Source: Plutella xylostella (Eukaryota > Arthropoda > Insecta > Lepidoptera > Plutellidae). From it: 64,000 nt of DNA. The position numbers and the translations under genes were made by a program. The notes beneath the pieces are model-generated. The model was not told the origin of the DNA. It did no database searches and saw only the letters and a list, made by a program, of their open reading frames with translations. The stretch covers positions 8,070,001 to 8,134,000 of the forward strand of contig NC_063992.1 in NCBI RefSeq assembly GCF_932276165.1, given 5' to 3'. The number at the start of each line of letters is the position of its first letter. Within the stretch, counting starts at the first letter, position 1. Positions 10,209-24,152 of the stretch are shown here, in pieces.

Positions 10209-13200
10209 TATGAGTGACTTATTTAGAAGGTATCGAGTAACGTGCGCTATTCATCAGTGATTTTGGCATATGCAGACGAACGTTTACTGCCAAGGTTGGT
10301 CATGTTAGCCATACAAGGGCACACCAACGAAGCCTGAGTAACCACCTGCAGTCGCCGTAGCCGCATCGGCATGGATGACGACAAATCGGGTAACGTGCAC
10401 CGCTTCTAAAAGTGTTATAGCACTTCAATTTGATGCCTCCGCTGAGGTAGGGTATTCTATTAAAGCAGCTTTCTTCTGAACTACCCAAAGTGACCTGTAG
10501 ACTGCTCCTGGGGATAGTTGTGCAATCAATTTTTTATTTCGATGTCTCTGCTGAAGAAACTGTCTAATGCAGCTTTTGTTCTAAACTGCCTAAAGATCAT
10601 TGAACTGCTCATGGGAATGGTGACGCACGGTAAGTACAGGAGCGTTACTCTATACTGATGAGAAACGAACGAACGAGAGCTGTCGTGCAATCGGCACGTT
10701 TAATACCTACATACAAACAGATAGAGCGGCTCGCGCCGCAGTGCACTGAAAGTTCGTTTTTCGTCATATAAAGTGACCCCCCAGACACTATCTTAAGTGT
10801 CATGACACATCGGCAGATTCCAGCTTTGAGTCTTTTCTTTTCTCGGCTGTGAGCAAAGTGAATCCCACCGGCGAGTGTTCAACCTAAAAGCACTGAGCTA
10901 ATTCCTAATTTCGTGAAAGTCGCTGTTGCTATACCATACCGCTTCACAAGTTACCGAATTTATTATGATCCTACTGTCGGGTGATCATGATCGGAGAGTC
11001 ATCGCGGTTTCTGAGTGGCACCATATTAGCTGTCTTCCTTATGTCCCAGTGGATTGTGAGTGTATCCGAGCTCTTTGTTGAAAAATGCGTGAACCTCCTA
11101 CGCAGCAGCTGTCTACTAGTTGTGTATCGAATAAATCGAGTAACGGTGCTCTTGCACGAGACGACTACCTTTTGGTAAAATTATAACTTCCACTATTCTG
11201 GGAACATGCATATACCTACTGTGTACTGTGTATCACATCACGTGTAGCCGCAGCCCTACTCAATGTACGGGGCTAGATAATAAACAATGGCAGTCGTCAT
11301 TAAATTTCTATAAATTTCGAAGGTCATCATTTGGAGCACAATCCAAAGGGTGAAAGTACCTATTCATGCCTAAACGGCTTCTCTAATGAAAATGTATTTT
11401 TAATTCGATTCTGGCGCAAACGTTTCATAACTATTTTTCAACACTGTATCTGCTGAAACTACTTAGACTGACTGGTTAAGATGCAGACGTGCCGTTTTCA
11501 CAATTCCATTTTGAGTAATCCTCAACTGTTTTATGGATCTTTCAGTTAGTTACGTAACTAGTTACCAAGTAAAAAATTACTTGTGTCATGCTCGTACTCG
11601 CATCTCATTTAGGAGCTCTCTGGCCTCTAGCTGAAGGCTAGAACTGGTATATATATCTACTAAGCTAGTACAGAGCTATAACCGGGCAGCGGTGACGTGG
11701 TAGCTGCTTGATTTATTAGAGTTTGCTGAAAACTTTCTAAATAAGTAATAATTATTAGTCATAATATTAACTCTTCGCAGTTCTTTCAGAATGCAATACC
11801 AGGTCGCTGGAGTAGGTAACCTTCCTTAGCTGGACAACAACAACAACAAGCCTTTTTGTTTTAATGAATGTCACAGTTATTCGCTGTTCCACTCTCATAT
11901 CGATGTCCAAGGAATTTTTCTTGGGTATAGCTAACTACCTAAGTTTACCTATAGATAGCCGCAAGCTATCTGCTGTTGGCGAACTGTCAGTTCTCAGGCT
12001 CGAGGTGGCTCGTCCAACTGTCCATGTTCCCGCCACCGTGATTGTTGCTTCCACAGATTAGAGAGTCTATGTTGGCTGTCGTTGCATCAGGTCTGATCAG
12101 GTACAACTAACATCTTTACGTACCATCTTTATTTAATCGAGCTATTTTATTTTGTTTTATCTAGGTCGACTTAATGGTTTCAAAATCGAACCTACAACAA
12201 TGTAAGTAGGTACCTACCTACGTACCTTTGAAGTTGCAACAAGGCGAAGCCTTAAGGTTTTGGCCGAGACCTGCCCTTAGTGTTGACGAACATACCTAAA
12301 GGTGACCTTGTTAATGTTTTTCATATGAAGTACTGAACATTTTACTTATCCTGGTGGCATGACTGATCATTTACTTACCCAGCTAAGACATGTTAGCCGG
12401 GTTTCATTTATCAACTATTATAATTGTTATTGTTGTGTTAATCAATCTTTATTAATTGATGTCATCTACCAAGGAATGCTGCCAGAGCTCATAATATTCA
12501 CACATGATGATACAGAATGATAGTAGCCCACAAAATCGGTGCAAAGGCTTATAAAATAACTTTCCTTCCTAGTAGGACTGCACAGGAACTCGTTAACCGC
12601 CGAGTTAGTTAGAATACAAAATTAGACTGTGAATGTAGTGACCTGCATCATGTTTTGAAAAACTGAATACTTAGTTAACCGCCAGTGTCACAGCCTTCAT
12701 CTAATCTTTTCCAGTAGCTGATGAGGCTGAGATATTTAGTAAAATTATCTTCCCTTCAAGCACCACTTCTCGTTCCAAGGACTAGATGCCGCGCCAGGTG
12801 TTGCAGGCCGTGTCGTCGTACAGGGCTGACTGAGCAGGTCCTCGAGGCTCCAGGGTCGGCTGCTGCATTTCTGAGGTCAGTCCAGAATTACATACCCTAG
12901 TCAGCATGTGCTGACCTGAGCCCCAGCGGCCTGGATCGATATTCTACATTTTACAGCTTTTAAATATTGTTGCAAAGTATTTCACTGGTTCCATCCATTC
13001 GGCTAGTGTATGTTAAAAATATTGCCTTGACAATAACAAGATTTTGATCAATAATTACTGATAAGTATTGCTTTCGAAGAGGCACTGTGTGTATCCATAT
13101 GTATAAATACCTACCTATATTTATAGGTATATACCTTCCATAACTTTCTGACAAGTCAGGAATAATAAGGAAGTACTTAAGTCTTATGTATACTTATACC

Positions 13201-13316
13201 TTTATTTTTAGTATATCTATTACCTAGAAATCTATGCATTATAAATTTATAGGTTCAAATATTTATCTACTGATACACTCATCAGTAGCTTATGGGTCAC
13301 AGTTGGTTTTCTCTCC
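10209..13316. other. 3.1 kb without a supported gene
   Basis: Read on both strands. The open frames are short and without family features (for example 10981-11178, 11864-12061, 12960-13154). A CAACAACAACAACAAG run sits at about 11835. No RNA gene or intact element could be supported. Confidence 0.45.
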
Positions 13317-13336
13317 ACCATGCGATAATAAACACA

Positions 13337-13690
13337 TCTCACAATGTTTAACTAGGTTTCAGATAGGCTCAGACTACATAATAGACGCATTTTTCCTGAA
13401 ATAAAAATGACATATTATGTATCTAGCCTATCTGAAACCTAGTCATTTCTGCATGGTGATATTACAACTGAGGCGCGCGGGCGACTCACTCTATTTATAT
13501 AGGCACCCGCACCTTGCAAACTAAAGGTGGAGAGAAAAATGGACTTTATTTAACTGTCACTGTGACCCTTATGATGCCGAACACGGAGAAAGTCGAAACG
13601 CCATATCTCACAATGTTTAACTAGGTTTCAGATAGGCTAGATACATAATATGTCATTTTTATTTCAGGAAAAATGCGTCTATTATTATTA
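13337..13690. mobile_element. Composite palindrome carrying segment P, copy 2
   Basis: The arm at 13385-13443 (CCTGAAATAAAAATGACATA, then the GCCTATCTGAAACCTAG motif) is the reverse complement of 13622-13675. Between the arms lies segment P copy 2. The block at 13340-13378 also matches the flank of copy 1 near 8750-8797. The layout suggests a fold-back or nested non-autonomous element that picked up or owns the promoter segment. Confidence 0.6.
13465..13637 (-). promoter_or_regulatory. Repeated segment P, copy 2, with TATA and initiator
   Basis: Near-identical reverse complement of 8770-8943. On the minus strand the TATA (13494-13502) and the TCAGTT initiator (13466-13471) are preserved with the same spacing. 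No open frame of note follows downstream on the minus strand. Confidence 0.5.
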
Positions 13691-13830
13691 TTAAATTCTT
13701 TATTGCGCATAATTAAATGTACATAAGCGAACTTAATGCTTATAGTACCTGATATAATAGGTATTAATTCTCTTCACCATCCATAACCGTGGGTGAGCGT
13801 TATGGAGAAAGCGATAAGTAGTTAGTGCAT
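13684..13830 (-). mobile_element. Reversed retroposon 3' end
   Basis: ATTATTATTATTAAATTCTT followed by TATTGCGC reads on the minus strand as GCGCAATAAAGAATTTAATA, i.e. an AATAAA signal followed by a simple (TAA)-type tail. This is usual for truncated lepidopteran LINE copies. No coding part remains. Confidence 0.4.
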
Positions 13831-16800
13831 AGGTTGTGCGATAGGTTGAGAGGAAAAAGTTAATTTTGTTTAAATACCTATAAACACTCTATATACGTAC
13901 GATAAGAAATAGACGAGGTTACTTTATTCTATACTATATTATGTTCATTATTTTTAAAATTGTAGTAACGATGCACAACTTAGGATCGGTGCTAAACGTA
14001 CCTACTAGTGTTACATCGTTGCTCGGCGAGTAAGAGATACTACCGTTTTCATTCTTCCAAACAAGTAGATATTCAAAGTTAGAAGTCAGTACATTTGACA
14101 CCATTGGATTTAATCATAAAAATAATAAGCTCAAAAATCTAATAAACAAATAATAAAAATAAAACAACTACTTATTTGTATGCAATCTCTGGACCATAAC
14201 CGGTTCTAAACCAGAACTTTAGTCTAAGTTTTATAATAAAGGGGATTGAGTCGGGACTTACCACATACACCTGTGCAGTGGTAACAAATTATGAAACTAC
14301 CTACATTATGATACAAACTGCCAACTCACAAGAATGCCACTGAATCCGTCACACGTGGGATGGGAATCGCAGCCACCAACTGTATCTTACCGAGTTTTAT
14401 TTTTCTGAATATTGAGTGGGCCCCGTTGTAAAACAGCTTGCGTGGCCCCCCTACCCTAGGGGGGGGCTGCAGATGTTTCCTTGGTGACAATAAATTTTAT
14501 AGTCTCTTTGTGCGTATCATTCTGTTTCCACTCTAAGAATACATAGCCCAGCGTCGAATGTAAAGGGAGAAGCCAATTTTACGAGCCAACTCGTAACTTG
14601 AATTATTGGTATGAATATTAAAATAATGAAACGCGCTTTTTATACACTCCCGTCGTGGTGTTTGAATTTATAGGGCAAATAATATTGTAGATGGATATAT
14701 TTTCTACTTGAGACATTTGCGGCAATCCAAAATAACTGTAAAAAACTCATAACATAACTCAAGATGAAGCAAGCAGTAATACCAAAACTCCTCTCGACTG
14801 ATAAAAACAACCCCCTACTTTTTTCTTTAAACTTAAAACTGCATAGATTTATATTCATAGCGCTTATACTAAGCGTCCATCTGTATTTGCCGAGTTGTGC
14901 AAGAGCCGCCCCACAGCCGTTAAAATTTAAGCTAATTAACTTTTTAACTTCAGTAGCCGGCCGGGCGTAATTAAAACGAAACAAAAGTCAGCTTTATGTT
15001 GCCCCAAGGAGTTGACGATGCGTTTTCCTTTTTTTAAATAAAAAAGCAATGATAACTCTTACGACTTACGCTGAATTTGAAACGGTAAAGAAAATTGAGG
15101 CCCTAATGGCTCCGGTATTCGAACGCTTTTCTTTTGATGCTGCGTTCTAAGAACTACTTAGAGATGTTATTTTTATTTAGCTTCTGCTCATTTAATTAGA
15201 ATCAAATATTTGTAACTTCAGGTTCTCGTACTCGAATGCATGCGAGTAATTATCTATTTTTCATTTTACAAAGACACGACTCTAGCTTAAATTTTCAAGA
15301 AAAGCCCAATTTATTGAGTAAATTTAACAGGTCGCTTTTAAAACTACTAGTTATTTTAAAGGTTATAATAACTTCGCAATATAAGTATCTTCCCTCCAAG
15401 AAAAACATTTCCTAGAACGCTCATATTTCTTAATAAGTACTTTAAACGTTTTATATCTACGGGCTACGCGAGAGCGGGGAAACATTCGGAAAAAGAAACA
15501 TTTAACAATAAAAAGCTGTTTAACATCGGCTCACGTCCGTAAGCAATTTTATAGGATCTCTGAGGACCCCAGATTTAGATAACTGCCTTATAAGTTGCAC
15601 TTCCAAAGAACCTTTCACAAACATATGCTACTTCCAAAATAACAGGAAACGAGTTGTGTTAACTTTTCCGCTGGTCTACATAGCTAGTCGTTATACGTTG
15701 CGTTAAATAGATTTACCGAGTATGTCTATAACTAGGTAACTAAAGGTCCTTAACTAAACTAGAGCATGTCTCTTAAAATACCTATTAGGTCTTTGATCAT
15801 GATCTGTAGTATTAGGTACATAAATACCGTAAATTCATGAATATACCTTTTATTGTTTATATCCCATAGAAGAACAAAAAGTAACAAAGCGTTCTTATCG
15901 CATTATTCGATGGCAGAATGAGTACTGAAACTTTCAACCGAGCCAGAACCAACGGGATTTAGCATTTCCATTATTAAGATTTCTTCTCACAGCTACGAAA
16001 TAATAGTAAAATCGATATCGCGGCTCAAGAGCTACAGAAGGGGGATGCATAAACTTTTACCGGCGATATCCCGACCCCGCCTTATCCACGACAATCTACA
16101 AATCCAATTTCCTTAAATAGGGATCGATTCGACAAATCATCTTTCGAGTTATTGGTTATCTTGAGTGTCGAGATGGTTGCGTCGTGTGATGCATGCATGT
16201 GCATGTATATAGGTACATATTCACGACAGTAAAGCCTTGGTAGGTATCTATTATGTAAATTTTAAATTAGAGCAAAAATTAGCTTCAGTGCTAAAATTCA
16301 AGTGTGTGTTATGTGCTATTTAAAGTGGCCTATTAAATTATCTCTATGTAAAGTTAAAAATATAATATTTTTATGGCCGACTAAACTATAAAATAATTTA
16401 GTATAAAAATTTATAAAAACCAAAATTACGATTTAATTAATTTAGAACATTTTTGTCTAGACGAAAGTTCATCACCCTTTAATAGTATAATAATTTTGTA
16501 CTTGGCTGAAGTAAAGTTAGTTTTGTTACGAAAAGTTCATCCATATAACCGTAATTAACACCTGTTTTGTAAATTTTAATTCTAATAACAATAAATAATT
16601 TATTGACCAATTAAAATTTTATTTTTTTAAACTCGCAATCAACGCCTTGTTGGTAATAGGTATAGTAAAATGCATAGTAACCATAGGTAGAACATGTTTT
16701 TTTTAGTAACCTTTTAATTAACCATGATTTGTGAAACTTAAAAATATCCCGGTAATATAGCGGAAAAAAACGGAATGAAAATCTCGACAGACCTTTTTGG

Positions 16801-18650
16801 TCGGTGGGTATATTCTTCAAATGCTTTTAAAAGGGCTGAAAATTCGGTGGTAGTGGTCATTGCTGAAATCAGGATCAGAATTCTACAACCTGTGATTACG
16901 GATCTTCGATTAGATTTGAAGCCTGTATCACAGAAGCAGTTCATCTACGCGACTACGGTGTCAATTATAGTTAAATGCATGTTTTTTTTAAATGCCATGG
17001 TAATCTGAAATGAGCCCAAGGGCAGTGGAGGCTCAAGGAAACTCATCCCCGGCCTATCGGCGCATCGGGGCGCTATCTCCACTTTCCAATCTCCGTCTCA
17101 GGTTACACTGCCCCGTGTACCCAAACTACGTACGTATCCGAAGAAATGCGATATCATCCGTTTTATTGCTCGTAAACTATTTTTACGCTGGACGTAAAAT
17201 ATCGTCAGAATCTAAAGATGAGAAAAAAGCTCTCATATTTTTAAAATTCAAATATAGAACGCTTTTTACTTTTCAATTAACACGGCAGTTAAATTTGAAA
17301 ATGGAATGGAGAAAATAGTTTGGTTATTTCGATTTAGCCCCCGGCCTCCTTGCAGGTAGGTCCTGAGTGGCCTACGTGAGTCGCAGCTGTCGTTTCCCGG
17401 ACCTCTGCCCCGGCCGATGTGGAGCTTACAATGCTATTTTATTTACATTAACCTGGACCTTTATTTTTATTTGGAACCCTTAAGTGAATGCCGTTTTTTG
17501 CGAACGTTTTTTTGCTTTACATCGGAAGCATTTGATTCAGATTTTTACTGGAATTTATGGGTGATATTTAAGTTACATACATCCTCACCATTTCATTTCA
17601 GATAAAAGAGTGTCCAACTAAAGGTATCCATATAAACCTATAATAGCCAAGTTAACTAACCTTAAATAGCAACCAAAAACCGAGTAAGTTTACCTACGCA
17701 ATGAAGAAGTAACCCAAGCCCACTCCGAAGCAATGCGACACAGGGGGAACCTGAGCCGCCGCGCGTGACGATACCCCCTCCAGCCAAGATGCGGCGATAA
17801 GTCTCCACATTACGTTTATCCTCGATCGAAGTGCATTATGTGGCAAAGGAAATCTCCGCGCAGCCAAAACTTGTCTTCGGCCGGAAATCCCTCCCCTATT
17901 TACATAGTAAAACAACGGGGAACGCCGCCGGGAAAATAAAACTTCTGGTGCCAAGTGATTGCGGGAGGGAGCGAGAAGAAATATTGCGCCAAGTAGCACA
18001 AGAACCTGGTATTTTAATGTACACGGCGGAATTTAAAGTATTGCTAACCTCAAAAGATAAATTCGAAAGGGCTAGCAAACAGTCTTTCAGCGCAAAGTAA
18101 ATTCAAAACAAAGAACTTTACTATGTAGTATATTCACAGATAGATCTAAAATGCAGGTCAGACTACAAGCGCCTTATTAGCGTCCAATTTATGCTACCCA
18201 ATTTCGCTGAGCAGAGATTGGCCTCAGCAGACCCACGGCCGAGGTAAGGGTGGAAGGGTATTAGATTCAGATAAGGTCCTTCAAAGAACTGAGCTCGATA
18301 CGAAACGTGCCGTGACACGAACCTTCTCGAAATTGCAAGTCAGCGGGCTAGAGGTTTTGTATGCAGATGATGCTGAGCCGAGCTCTAATACTTATTGCAG
18401 GGAGATGGTTCATAAGCGACCGTCCGTGTGGAAACCGATTTTAATTTACTGCCCGGTTTTAGGATTCAATGAATCGGGAGCCAGATAGCAGCGCTAGGTA
18501 CGTGGTGGGACCTAATAGTGCCTTTGAAAACCATTTTATACAAGTATAAAAGTAAGTTTACACATTGGATGAAAATTTTACTCTACGATCGCTTCCTAGG
18601 ATAGGCGCATGTTATGCATTATGTTGCAATGTAGCAGGGGCAGTGTAAAA
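13831..18650. other. 4.8 kb without a supported gene
   Basis: AT-rich with a few GC-richer patches (about 14395-14470, 17010-17140, 17340-17420, 17690-17960). The open frames there, up to 114 codons, overlap one another on both strands and show no signal peptide, motif or domain. No RNA gene seen. Confidence 0.45.
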
Positions 18651-18654
18651 TAAC

Positions 18655-18712
18655 TGCCCTGGCCGGAAATTGAACCCGACCTTTGAGACTGTCAGTGTTC
18701 ACTATTTGGTCG
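18655..18712 (-). mobile_element. Degenerate tRNA-like (SINE-type) fragment
   Basis: The minus strand reads CAAAGGTCGGGTTCAATTTC then CGGCCAGGGCAG, close to a B-box/T-arm followed by the GGGGCAG-type continuation remembered from lepidopteran tRNA-related repeats. There is no full cloverleaf, so it is not a tRNA gene. Confidence 0.35.
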
Positions 18713-19000
18713 CATGGAACACATATTCAGTCGTGATGGTGATACAGATTTGTTGAAGTATGTATATAATGATAGCCAATTTTCAGGCATCTCTAGTACC
18801 TAGATAGAATAACTATTCCATGTGAACTCCGAAATACTATCGTCGGAAGCGAACTGGTAAAATCTAGTCCGTACATTAATATAACGTTAATAATACATAC
18901 ATATGCTTGTATGATGACTCAAACATTTAAATGAGATCCGAAAGCACCAAAATATAACATGACCATTAATTTACATTTTACGACCAATATTCAGAAGGGC

Positions 19001-19119
19001 TAGTACGGGGCGCTATTAAGACGTGACAAAAGTTCTCCGTCGCGCTCGCTCTTGAGGCTGCGCGATGTGAGTGCGCGCGATGCAAAACTCTTGTCACGTC
19101 TTAAATGCGCCCCGTACTA
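19001..19119. mobile_element. Palindromic MITE family M1, copy 1
   Basis: TAGTACGGGGCGC at 19001-19013 and its complement ending at 19119 bound a near-palindrome (AAGACGTGACAA paired with TTGTCACGTCTT). A second copy is at 26022-26140. Confidence 0.85.
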
Positions 19120-19849
19120 TCCCTACAGGTTGTTAAACGTATTATGTTTAACAATACAAACTACCTACTGAACACCACAATAACGTGAAGCATAAACATT
19201 TGTTGCAATTGTATGAAGTACTTTAGTGCTTAGGTAATTCTAATTTGAGTAACTGTATTTTAACCGCTGCATTAAACACGGAATTTAATATATTCAAAAT
19301 TATATCATTGTTTTACTACTCTCTTCAGCGTACCTACTTAAATACCTAAATTGAGTCACATCACATCATCATAATTAATTTATGTGCTTTATAAATAATT
19401 TAAAAGACAAGATCTAGCCAGACAAATCCCAGGGCCACAAAACTCCCTAAGTACCTATGTACCTAATAGGATACTGACTAACACATCATTTATCCCACAG
19501 CAGATATGTATCTTGCCCCAGCGATGGTGGCGGGATCGGGACATTCGGTACAGCAGTATATTAAAGATACTTACAGAAAAGCGCTAAGTCGTCCAAAATT
19601 ATAGTTTTTATTTACGGCTCACCATGGTATGCCTCACCTTGTAATATTAAGTATGATTGGCAGTGGCACACCTGGAGTCGGAAGTACATTCACTTTTCAC
19701 TCTCTTGCCATATTATATAAAATTAGATCGTCCAACCCTTCTCAAAAGTCAAATGCATAACCTTTAGAAAGAATATTTCGGAATCTCTCTAAATACTTGT
19801 CTATAAGTTCTGCTGTTCACAGTTCACATGGATAAAAAAACCAGTCTCT
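19120..19849. other. Non-coding stretch, nothing recognised
   Basis: No gene, RNA or shared repeat found. Confidence 0.4.
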
Positions 19850-20011
19850 TATAAACAATTCCGCTATAAAAGTAGCCTATGTGTTAATCAAGGGTATCAT
19901 CTAACTCCATACCAAATTTAATAACAATCGGTCCAGCCGTTTTGACGTGAAGAAGTAACAAACATACACTCACACATACTCACAAACTTTGGCATAATAT
20001 TAGTAGGATGA
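19850..20011 (+). mobile_element. LINE 3' end fragment (RTE/CR1-like tail)
   Basis: CCAAATTTAATAACAATCGG then TCCAGCCGTTTTGACGTGAA, a run of CACTCACACATACTCACAAA, and a final CATAATATTAGTAGGAT. This order is remembered as the 3' UTR of abundant lepidopteran LINEs. No coding sequence is left. Confidence 0.6.
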
Positions 20012-23000
20012 ATAACCACTTATTTTCATTGACGGAACCGATTTTCATGAAAGAGCCACTGACTGCCGTAAATGAACACCTTATTTAAAAATAAAACCAT
20101 CCTTTTTTTGTCTGGACTCTGGAGTTGTACTATACTTGCACAAGCCTATTTCTACTAAAGATACTTCTTCAACGACTTAAAAGTAAAACAATAAACTAAA
20201 ATATTAAATATAGAGTGGTGGGCAGACATTGAATAAATTCGTAGCTCCATTAAAATGTCAGTCAAAGCGCTCTGAGTGGCCTGAAGTGAAGCTTTCCCTT
20301 ATCACATGAAACATTCAGACGTTGTCTTACATTCGCGGGATGTAAGTGGATATGCCTCCGTTTACAGACATATGCTAATATTTCAAGTTATTTAAAAGAG
20401 AACGTTTATTGTGTTGGGAATTCTTTAGGTTTTTGTAAGTAGTGGCATAGTATGTATTTGTGTTGATGTCTAAAGCACATTTTAAGATTAGCAGATATAC
20501 CTATCTAATAATGAGTAAGTACATATATTAGTTTCACTTTACCTGGTTGATAGTGGTTAACTTAACTTTCATTTAAAACTTCAGCAACCAAACACAGTTC
20601 ACAAACTAGGTACAATATTAATCTCTTGTCTTGAGCCAAAGGACAGAAACTTCATTCATAAAATATTCACCAAGAAGGTATTGGATAATCAGGAGCTTTG
20701 CTTTGTATCATCCAGCACCCACTTCGGTTCACGTGACTTGTACAATTATTAGTTAACCTTAACACATACACATACGAGTCAATTTCGCACTGGACGCGTC
20801 ATCAGTATTCAGTCTTGGGCTGACTGTATTTAATGAAACTAAAGTCAGGTTCAAAGACGTGAATATTCTTCATTTTTTATTAAAATTTCTTGAAAACGCC
20901 AAGAAGAGCTATCGGAAACTACTTAGCTTTAGCGTGGCGAGTGATTAAAATTTTCTTTTGCGAAACTTTGGTAATCTTGCTTAGGTACTTTTTTCGTGAT
21001 CTTGTAAGGAAAGAGGAGGTCTTAAGGTATCCAGTCATGATGATGCTAATATGAAAAGGAACATCCAAACTTCAACTAAATTACATGCTTAGAAGTTTAT
21101 AGACAGTTCTTAGATTTATTTTACATAGTTATCGTCGTAAGACTCGTAAGTAGACAGTTTCTGTAAGCCCCGAGAGTATCAATGCCGTTCTACGGAACCT
21201 AAGAACATAATACTACGGAATATCAATAGACAGTGACAATACCAACTATTCAGCACGGTTGCCGTATCAATTAACTCTAGAGGGACACAAAGTTGCCGAC
21301 TGCTATCTAGTAACGGCAATCGATAACTATTCGATTTGATTCAATCGAGAGATGCGATACGAACCACCTATAGATTTCTATGAATAATCTTTATTGTCGC
21401 TAATTATAAGTATTAAATATTAACCAGTTGTTGTATCTTAGGTGGGCTGTAGACTAGACACCGTAGGTTGGTAGCGATTCTAGGCACAAAAATATTGTAC
21501 TGGACAGTTAGCCACTGGCGGTTACCTGAGACCTTTCTCATACTTTTACCAGCTATTGTAGGTCACGACAATTCCCAATTTTATCGTCGCTATACTGCAA
21601 AAGGCAATTAACTCACATTTTTTTTTAATAAATTTTACCAATTTTCACATATGAAAGAGCAGGAAAACCTAAGTACCTAGTATCGTACTGCTAAATTATT
21701 TTATGCAAAATTTTGAGATAACTAGTTGATTTTTGCAGTACATAGCGACGATATGGAATGTAGAACTATGATTGGCTGAATTGAAGATGAGCATGACTTA
21801 AGTTTAAATGAACATAAGAAGAGGATGGGCCAGTATGTAACATGTTATACACTACAGCAGTGGTAGTAAAACATGGCGACTACGCTAGCGCAATCTTATA
21901 CTCATTGTTTACATGCATGACCCTTAAGAAATATATGAAAAACTACTCACCGCTGCAATGGGGCCACGCCCTTAGACCCTTTTCTCTGTGGTGCACAAGT
22001 ACAGTCAGCGAGACAATACGGCTTACGCAGCGGAAGTGTGCGGGTTTCTCCGGAACGTAAAACGTCGTCGACCGGCGTCTGTGACCGTGGCGACGCCTGC
22101 CGTCTTGTGGCCGAGCTATTCCATTGTGCAACCACTTGTATTGGCATTTGATTTGTCTCTTCTATTGTCTGGGAGCCTGGTAGCTTCTGAGTTGGGGTTC
22201 CCTATGGCAGTGGTGGTCTGGGAAGGATTTGTCAATAAGTACTAGAACTGAGATATTAACCCACCATGAGAGCCATCACATGTGAATCAGGCACAAAACT
22301 AAACTAGAACATCGTCTACTATTGGTAGTAGCAAATAATCCAACTTACACACATATACACAGTGCAAATGGCGTCAGAACAGAAATCAAACACACGCGAC
22401 TCGAACGGCAAATTCATGAATTTTTAAGGACCAAAAACAAAAGAAGGGAATTTATCACGTTTGCAGAAATGTTTGGTGAAAATTCAGCTGTCGAAATCCA
22501 GGCAGGTACCTACGTAGGTAGATAGATAGGTTGAATGACACATCGTGCCGTTCGCTCTCCACTAACAAATCTAATTTGCACATCCATTGCGCGACCAAGT
22601 TTTTGATCGACGATTTTTGAAGCACCATTTAGACGCGTTCGCACGTTTCGACTCGAGTTTTCATGTAACAATCGGGAATGGCCGCCGGTTGCGGGCCTTT
22701 TGATGTTTTTGACCAGTGGCCTTTTATTTTTATTGGGTTAAAGCAAAAAACCGGTACAAAGTAAGGAAATATTAAAAGCTTTAGCATATATTTATGTCCG
22801 TAGCAGAAATCTATGGTTTCAGTGTTCTATTTATTGGTTACAAGACTGGTCGGGCTTTATGGGTTAGAAGACTGATATTAATTCAAACAAGTATTAAAAC
22901 ACATTGTACATCTAGATACTTCGGGGATACGTACAAAGTCTACTCTATCTTCATTCATCCCCGTTGATTAGGTACATAGCTACAATCGTATTGATGGAGT

Positions 23001-23930
23001 GTCCCAAACGGTCTTGTTTTACTAACATATCTCTGTGACAGTTAGCTAGGCGACTGGGCCAACCAATGAACTTACCCTATTCACAAACAAACATCTTCTG
23101 GCGCATCTAAAAGCCAAACAAAAGTGGACCCTGTAAGGAAGGTTTATGAGTCACGAGCTTAGAGACCTCAATTGGATATAGGAAGCGCCAGGGGACAGAT
23201 AAATGGTGAACGGTCTGTAGATCTGCTTTCGAGTTAGTGTCCTGTGGGAATGAGGTCACAAGACAAACACTTGAACGAGACCTATGGAGCTGCTTTGAGA
23301 TATATGATAGTCTCAACGACGTATCTCACCATCTAAGTGGCTAGATAATGTCCTGATCCGAACTAGTCTGAAATCTGAAAGCCATTTTGTTGATGGACAA
23401 CTATCTGTTAAATATGTTGGGAAATCGAAGGTTACACTTACAACCTACATAAGTATATATTAAGAGCTGTAACGACATATTTATCCCATAGCTCTTCCTA
23501 AATTAAAACTCAAAATTTGGAGTTCCACCTTTCAACAAGGGATTTGTATTTTACGTGAAAAAATCGCACCGTATTGCGAAAAAGTAGTGGCAAAAGAAAA
23601 AACATTTCCACAGTCTCGCTGAAAATTTACGCACGTAAATAAATGATAAACACGCTATGGGTACCTCCAAGGTACCTCCCGGAGCCACACCCTTTAAAAC
23701 TCAATGGTGCATTACTGCAGTGTCGATAATATTGCAGCATCGCCACCCACGGCAGACAGACATCATTATTATTGTAATACCTCTACACGTCTGAAGCACG
23801 CATTTGTCGGCAATTTTAAATATAGGTAAAGTGAGTTGTATTGAAAAAACGCATGATTTTGTAAATAATGAAAGTTTGCATTTGTTGTCACCAAATTACG
23901 TGTACTATACTAATATTACTGTGTGATGAC
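20012..23930. other. 3.9 kb without a supported gene
   Basis: Both strands were read. The overlapping short open frames at 21842-22245 reflect a local GC-rich patch. Other frames (22322-22525, 23107-23316) show nothing recognisable. A GTACCTACGTAGGTAG run near 22505 is typical moth low-complexity sequence. Confidence 0.45.
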
Positions 23931-23934
23931 TCGT

Positions 23935-24050
23935 GTAATCATCACGACCCATTACGTCCCCACTGCTGGGGCACGGGTCTCCTTCCAATGAAGGAAGGGT
24001 TTAGGCCTAGTCCACCACGCTGGCCTAGTGCGGGTTGGTGGACTCGTGTA
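23935..24050 (+). mobile_element. Retroposon tail fragment, copy 1
   Basis: GTCCCCACTGCTGGGGCACG then GGTCTCCTTCCAATGAAGGA and GGCCTAGTCCACCACGCTGG form a signature remembered from LINE 3' regions in moths. The same signature occurs reversed at about 57225-57375. Confidence 0.6.
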
Positions 24051-24051
24051 A

Positions 24052-24114
24052 ACTCGCTGTAAATATTAATAGGCTGAACCATTTTGGTTCAGCCTATTAA
24101 TATTTACAGCGAGT
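24052..24114. repeat. Perfect inverted repeat, 30-bp arms, 3-nt loop
   Basis: ACTCGCTGTAAATATTAATA then GGCTGAACCA is followed by TTT and the exact complement ending in ATTTACAGCGAGT. There is no mismatch in 30 pairs. It sits between two retroposon fragments. It could be a very young palindrome, a small-RNA hairpin, or a template-switch product. Confidence 0.95.
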
Positions 24115-24116
24115 AC

Positions 24117-24152
24117 AATGCCACAGACAGACAGGTTAAACTTATAACACCA
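24117..24152 (+). mobile_element. Short LINE tail fragment
   Basis: ATGCCACAGACAGACAGGTT then AAACTTATAACACC resembles the end of the tail at 7496-7686. Confidence 0.4.

Noticed and set aside
14640..14984. 114-codon minus ORF with an overlapping plus ORF
   Set aside because: The two frames mirror each other and neither shows motifs, splice sites or a family match.
17694..18100. Overlapping frames of 60-101 codons on both strands
   Set aside because: Frames on both strands of the same GC-richer patch; no signal peptide, domain or splice structure.
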